The notes beneath the pieces are model-generated. The model saw nothing but the letters and a program-made list of their open reading frames with translations. It was not told where the DNA came from and did not search any database. Below are positions 58,126 to 64,000 of a stretch of 64,000 nt of DNA, one piece after another. Origin of the DNA: Hibiscus mutabilis (lineage: Eukaryota > Streptophyta > Magnoliopsida > Malvales > Malvaceae). A program made the position numbers and the translations under genes. How positions within the stretch are numbered: position 1 is the stretch's first letter; every line of letters begins with the position of its first letter. The DNA lies in contig CM033741.1 in NCBI GenBank assembly GCA_019671005.1, positions 3,410,001 to 3,474,000 of the forward strand, given 5' to 3'.

Positions 58126-61034
58126 AGCTTAATTGTCGTAAAGTGCTTAAACTATAATTTTTTTTTCGATTATATACCTGAATTATTTTCCGAGCCAAAT
58201 AAGTTCATAACATTCCATTCTATTATTCAAACAATTTTTTATATCGTAGTTGTTAAAAAAAATCGTTATCCAATCAAAACATGACACAGACCTAATTTTG
58301 TTATTTTGTTTAATTTTTAAAAATAAAAAATCTAAAAATCTTTAATTTCTCTAAACCCCTAACACCCTAACTCTAAATACCTAAATTCCTCCCATCCGAC
58401 CATCGATTCGACCACCACCAGCAACCTTTATCTTCGTCGGACCATCATAACTGAAAATTCCATCACCTCGTCATCGAAAATCGATGAATGAACCGTTGGT
58501 TATATCGTCGATGAATGAATCATGGTAGTACCGTCGACGAACATCCAACAATGGAGAAAAAAGATGTCGATTGGGTTCTGACCGATAGATAGAGGGTGAG
58601 AAATACTGGACGGTGAGATCGCGACACATGAGCGGTGAGTGGTAAACTACTAACGGGCAGGGATGTCGGGCACTGGGGGAGATGCGATTTGAGAATTTGA
58701 TTGAAAGACATTAAAACGACGAGATTTTTAAAGAAATTCAGAAATATGAGAAGATTACGTGTCATGTTCTGGTTGAATAAGACATTTTTTTTAACAATTG
58801 TTGACAAAAAACTTTATTTGAGTAACAAAATAAATAATTACTCATTTAACTCAAAAAATAATTAAAAAATCTAACTGAAAAAAGTATAATTTAAAAACTT
58901 ATTTTTCAGTTAAACCCTATAAAAATAATAATAAAAGAGAGTGGAGCGAAGTGAGAAAAGCATTAGCGGTCTAAAATTGTGAAAATTACCCATAGATTAA
59001 GGAAGCATTGAGGTTTTTTCAATGTTTGGGTGGGGTCAATGATGAATGGTAGTAGGTGGATATTGATGATTTGAATATGATAAGGTTATTATCGAAGGGA
59101 ATTTAATATATGCCCATTTAGCTGCACCTTTTCACTTTCTACTTGGTATTTGGTCGGGTTGATTTCATACATACTTTATATTTTCTTTGCAGGATGTAAA
59201 ATATTCTGCTTAGCAAAGTTAAGACATTTCCCCCTCCGCCAACCCCACCTTTCCATATGATACATTATCTATTGCACCATGGTGTTTCATCCTTTATTCT
59301 ATAATCAAATTGTTTCAAATCTTTTCAAATAAAAAATATTTTAAATATAATTTTATTGATTTGCATCTGATTATTTTGTCCGAAAGCTGCTTTATTTTAA
59401 TGGTTTTTTATTCAATTTTAGACAATAATTCTTATCGATTGTCATTGTTAATGACCTGAAAGATATGATATATCCTCTGCCTTTCTTATTTCTACATTTT
59501 TTTGGTTTGGCTCGTCGAATTTTTTCATGCTCACCCACTATTTATATTGATATGGTTAATGCTAACAGATTATTTAACCATCACCAATTAAAATGTTAAA
59601 ATTTCAATATCTTAAATATTTATATTTGAATTTCATTATGTGTAAATATGTGATTTTTTAAAAAAATATTTTAGATTAGCGCAAGTTATACTTATTTTGA
59701 CTTGTTTCTATTTGTCTCTGATGTATGACTGCAGTCGTACTCTTTCAAAAAGAACATATCATTTTAATAAAAAGAAGAAGAACATATAATTTTTAAAGTA
59801 TCTGTAATAAATAAATTGTTTATGGGACTGATGACGAAGCACATAAAAAGCCCAATGGCTAAACCAAGCCCATTACGTCCTTAAACAAAGCAAAAGGCCT
59901 AACCAAATGCGCACCCAAAAACCCATTTCCAGTCCATTGATGGCAGGACTGCCTTTTTTTTTTTTAATAATACGACTAATCAAAATAATACTTATTTGTG
60001 ATCTTACGACTTTTGAATTGGATTTTGATACGTAATTTGCACTTTTTGATAGTTTTATCACGATATTTAATTCTGATTTACGGTTGTCGATGGTCTTTAA
60101 GTTGTTTGATCCCCTTTGTAGGTCGTTTGCCGATATAGTCAAATCTGTCTGTATCTATCTTTTGTTCAAGTCTTTTGGTTGTAATTTTAATTTTTTTCTT
60201 GTATAATTTCAAGTGGCTAGTTTCTTGTGTTAATCGTAATAGGAGAGTTCCAAATTATGTGTTTAGTTTACTTTTACGGTTGTAAATCCTCGTTCTAATT
60301 TTAAATATTTATACTTTTTAATAATACTAGCGATTTATATATATAAAAAAAACTCTATTTCTTTTGGGTTAAATGCTTAAATTAGGGATTAATTCTTCAA
60401 GAGTTAGTTCGTACAAAGGTTCTGTGGGTTAAATAAAAGGTTAATAGTTTTGAATTGGGTTAAATAAGGATTATATAATCATTTTTCACGGACTAATCGT
60501 AAAGACACTCCTGAGTTATATCTTAGATTTTAAATAGTAATTTTTACATAATTAAAACATATAAAATATTTTGTAAATTCAAATATAATGATAAAAGGAT
60601 TGCAATTTTCATTAAAAAGTGTACAATGTAAAATTTTGGATATATTGACTGGTTAATATAATTTTATTCGAGATAAATGTGTAATCTAACGGGAATTAAA
60701 GAGTTTGTACATATAATAAAGGGAAATCACTTCATCTGTTGCTGTTAAAATTGCCATATTACGTTAGTTTGGAAGGAAAGAAATAGGCAACAGTTTCATG
60801 GGACTGCTACAAATGTGGTTAATATTGTGAGGCACATAAAAGTTGTGAAGATGAAATTAAATTGTATGAAAATTAATGCCAATGGATTTGAGAGTTCAGA
60901 GAAGGGAACTATGTACAACTTGAAACCTATATATATAACATTTAGGCAAGCAAAACAATCATTAAGTTTAATACATAATATATATTATTGTTCTACAAAC
61001 TCCCGTATTCCTATTATCCTATCCATTTATTTTA

Positions 61035-61298
61035 AGAGAAAAAGTTTAATACACAGTCTGTGTAAATTAAAGTTTACACGTGCTTTTCAAATTTAGGGGT
61101 TAGAGGTTTAGTTTAGTGTTTAAAGTTTAGGGGCTTAGGTCGTAGGGTTTAAAATTTAAAGTTTAGAGTTAGAGTTTAGGGTTTAAGGGTTAGAATTTAG
61201 GGTTTATAATTTAGGGTGTTAGGATTTTAGATTTTAAATTGTATAGAAGGGTTGTGTAAAAGTATTCTGCACGGGCTGCGTATCAAAATAAAACCCTT
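61035..61298. mobile_element. GATACAC-ended element with telomere-like core, copy 5
   Basis: Left end AGAGAAAAAGTTTAATACAC then AGTCTGTGTAAATTAAAG; right end TTCTGCACGGGCTGCGTATC then AAAATAAAACCC, an imperfect mirror. The core is a run of GGGGTTAG, GGTTTAGTTTAG, TTTAGGG units. This is the best preserved copy, about 264 bp. Confidence 0.7.
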
Positions 61299-61393
61299 AT
61301 TTTAATTAGAATTATGTAAAAGGATCAATATAAACATTTTATTAATATTGTACACAATTTTTAGTTAACATTTGAATTTCCAAAGCATTTTTA

Positions 61394-62076
61394 TAGCCTT
61401 ATTTAGCAATTAGCTGATAGCGAATAACTAATTTAACTAGCGGATTACATTAGCTGATTATATAAAAGTGTTTGGTAAAATCAACTGATAGCTGTTTGAT
61501 TATTTGAACAAGCAATATGACATAAAAGGACATTGTTATAGTTGATATTTGTTTGAATAATTTATTAATTATTAGCATTTTGTATCTATTAATATTAATT
61601 AAACTATAAAAATTATTTTTTAATATCATTATTGAGCTTATACGAGGATATACATATTAATTTTTTATTTGTCAAATTATCTTTTTAATATAATTATAAT
61701 AATTATTAAATTTAAATATATATATATATTAATTTTTTTATCTATGAAATTATATTTTGAATATAATTTTATTAGTTATTAGATTTTTATGTATTTATTA
61801 ATTTATATATTAATTTCTTACTTATGAAATTATTATTTTTTAATTTTATTAATTAATCAAATTTATCATATTTAGAGTTTTTTTTATAATTATCAAGGAT
61901 AAAATAATTTTTATAAATATTTTATCCAAACCTTAAACTCAAAAAGCTTATTTTAGAAGCTCTTGCAATCCTCTATTTACCAAATATTTAAATTAACGAA
62001 TTTGACTGGTTAAATTTTTAAAAATACTTCAAACATCTAATTTTAGCTCAAAAGCTATTTATTAAACAGGGTGTAT
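61394..62076. mobile_element. Non-autonomous element, TTTGG.AAAC family, copy 3 (inverted)
   Basis: Left end TATAGCCTTATTTAGCAATT and the reverse complement of the right end, TATACACCCTGTTTAATAAAT, are related. Internal phrases of copies 1 and 2 appear in opposite orientation (CATAAAAGGACATTGTTATA, TTTGTTTGAATAATTTATT, ATCTATTAATATTAATTAAA). A 16-mer CCAAAGCATTTTTATA lies at 61379 and again just past the right end near 62093, possibly a duplication from insertion. About 683 bp. Confidence 0.6.
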
Positions 62077-62351
62077 ATATTTTTTACAATGGCCAAAGCA
62101 TTTTTATATTTTAATTACTTGAATAGTACTATTTTACAGTAATTAGTAATATTTAAGATTTTAAAATTAGAATTAATTTAAAATTCCAGGTATAATTTAA
62201 ATACGTTTTACCAATTAACCGATAGTCATTCCATTTAATCTTATTGGACCTTTTTAAAAGTCGGCTCTTGTAGGAGAGCAGCCTCCAATAGTGTTAGCTT
62301 CGAAATCCCAAGTGGCTCGAATTCGATCTGTTGTTCCCTGAAGTCAAAATC

Positions 62352-64000
62352 ATGGTGAAAGCAGTGGTCGGAGAGGAAAGCCAATTCCAGCTGGTCGAGG
62401 ATCGTCTCTCCCAATCGTCAGCTCCAGCTCAGGTCCAATCCGTTTTCTTTTCAATATCAAATTACAGAGATGGATGAATTCTGACGAATTTCACGACAAA
62501 TTCATTTTCGCCCGTTCGAATGCAGGTCGGTCTGGTGATAGGGAAACTCAGCTCCGGTCTTGATCGCGGCTTCGTGTACGATCTAGTACCCACTCCTCAA
62601 AACGACGCCGGACAACCCGCTTGTTCGGTTTTGGAGCCAGCCAAGGACAATAGGAAAAAGGGATCGAAACCCAAATCTCAGTCCTCTGATTCTTCCTCTT
62701 CTTTGGCCATTGACAAGGAATGGGTCGCTGAACATGCTCGCCAAGTGCGTTTCCTTTTTTCTTTGTTTACTTTGAATTATTGAATTGGATTTGATTTTTC
62801 CCTCACGTTATGAGAATGTCAACGTAGTCGGCATTTATGTGTGGGCTAGTGAGGCCGCTTTCAAGAATTCTACCATGGTGCTTTGTCAGGTATTTCTCAG
62901 TATCTTTGCTTCATTTTTATTGAAATTTGTCAGATATTTTTCTTTCTCCTTGCCATGTTTTTTCGTTTAGTAAATGTAATGGCTTTTGCAGACTGTGAAA
63001 GGAGTTGCTGAAGCAGCATCCCTTCTAGAGGATGATCTTGATGAAAGATTGCTTATTCACATATGTTATAGCCCTAGGAGGTATTTTATAGGAACTAGAC
63101 CTGTAATATCATTATTTGTTATTGATGTTTCGCGTTCCTCAGTTGTTAAAGTTCAATTTCAATTTTGATCTGAAAATTACACTTTTTTGGTAGATGGACA
63201 TGTCGAAATTGTACAATGTCATCGAATATTACATCAAGCAGCTTACGGCCTTGTGACTTCAAAATGGGAAGGGTCTTAACTTCCCTTCAAACTTTTAAGT
63301 GTTTCTACAACTTTGATCTCAGGTAACCTGTATTACCTATCCCTCTTTTTTATCTTAATCAAATCTGTACCATCACAGAGCTCTATTATTTGGTTTGAGC
63401 ATGCCAGTTGAATTTGTACTTGGTACAAGTGAAGTTCAGTCCTCTTTCTTAGCATCTATTTTTGCCTGTTTCATCATAGCTTCTAGGGTCCTTTTGGCTA
63501 ATACATTAGGCTACCATTTAACAAGGCTTTGTTTGCAGCTTGGTTTCTCTTTTCACATTGTTGGTTCTGTATGTACAATACATATGTTGACATTTTCTTA
63601 CCAACTATTTTAGCATCAAAAGAATGTCTTTAGTCAATTTTTATTAACTATGTTATATGTTACTCAGGTTGCCTATATATCAAGAGAAAGCATCAAAATC
63701 TGAGACGCTTGTTGGTGTTCTCCGTAATGGTATTTTAAATTATGTTAAAGAGCTGCGAGGTGCAAAAACCATGATCGACGGGAACCTGGTGAGAATCACT
63801 CTAATCAACCTTTTGAATGTCAGATCATCTTATTCATTAATCTTCTATAATTATGGAATAATATCTGTTCCTTTTTAAATAAATCCTTCACCTTTCTACT
63901 GATAATTTGGTCTGACCTTGTTTTATACTTAGGTTGTTAATGATGAAACTTGCACAGCAGACGGTTTTCATGAAATTGAGTTGCTTCTACCATTCATGAA
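62352..64000 (+). CDS. ODR4-like protein, N-terminal part (7 exons seen, runs off the window)
   Basis: Exons: 62352-62432, 62526-62744, 62815-62889, 62992-63080, 63194-63322, 63668-63788, 63933-64000 and on. All introns are GT-AG in phase. The protein starts MVKAVVGEESQFQLVEDRLS, has a Ser/Lys-rich insert (PAKDNRKKGSKPKSQSSDSS) and the family block DKEWVAEHARQ, VVGIYVWASE, ASLLEDDLDERLLIHICYSP, then a Cys-containing WTCRNCTMSS segment and LVGVLRNGILNYVKELRG. WxxEHA..Q followed by GxYxW is shared with animal ODR4, an ER membrane protein that helps deliver receptors to membranes; the plant role is not established. Family members usually read QVSRML.GG before the VVGIYV block. Here exon 3 opens with NVNVVG, so about eight residues are missing, and intron 2 is only 70 bp. 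The C-terminus with the expected membrane anchor lies beyond the window. Confidence 0.85.

Larger units (their letters stand above)
53262..62351. other. Spacer between the PB1 and ODR4-like genes
   Basis: No supported gene in 9 kb. It is dominated by elements listed separately (54456, 55097, 55704, 57053, 57448, 61035, 61394). Remaining stretches (53400-54450, 58130-61030) are AT-rich. The block 58380-58680 is GC-richer with ACCACCACCAGC and TCGTCG motifs, but its frames do not look like a protein. 62230-62351 is the presumed leader of the ODR4-like gene. Confidence 0.55.

Overview
This window is nuclear DNA of a flowering plant, most likely a eudicot. Genes are intron-rich with GT-AG introns, spacers are very AT-rich, and every recognisable product is a plant family: AGL17-clade MADS box, OPT transporter, CIPK8 kinase, P-class PPR, and a plant PB1 protein. 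The species cannot be fixed from sequence alone; a Malvales (cotton-like) genome is only my impression.

Layout. At the left edge is the end of an unidentified exon (3-122), followed by repeat-bearing spacer. A MADS-box gene of about 17 kb (5632-22884, +) fills the next third. Its eight exons code for 227 aa, but introns 1 (9.4 kb) and 2 (5.3 kb) are swollen by inserted elements, including a 3,038-bp TG..CA element that looks like a solo LTR with a perfect 5-bp target duplication. Splice-like blocks on the opposite strand (26.2-22.8 kb) suggest a possible antisense transcript ending on its last exon. Next come a PPR gene broken by three frameshifts (30677-32491, +), a 99-aa conserved small protein (34218-34517, +), a relic of an OPT gene (34753-35285, -), and the intact six-exon OPT gene (35442-38319, -). 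A 14-exon CIPK8 gene (42805-46398, -) has one apparent GC-AG intron. An intronless PB1-domain gene follows (51885-53261, -). The right edge holds the first seven exons of an ODR4-like gene (62352 onward, +).

The genes are independent single transcription units; nothing suggests a cluster or a joint pathway. The most informative non-genic content is the repeat landscape: several hAT-type non-autonomous elements with 8-bp target duplications, a family with GATACAC..GTATATC inverted ends around degenerate TTTAGGG-like cores (four or five copies), a TTTGGTAAA-ended family (three copies), two long hairpins, two solo LTRs, and short-motif-rich elements (TTCGGTTCGGG, CGAGTCGAG, GTTCGTTT).

I found no clearly new biological system. 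The best leads are the in-frame 42-bp exon duplication in the MADS gene, the possible antisense transcript at its 3' end, and the GTATCGATACG palindrome array in the large LTR. All intron-exon models were made by eye from splice signals, reading phase and remembered family conservation, without transcript data or searches.
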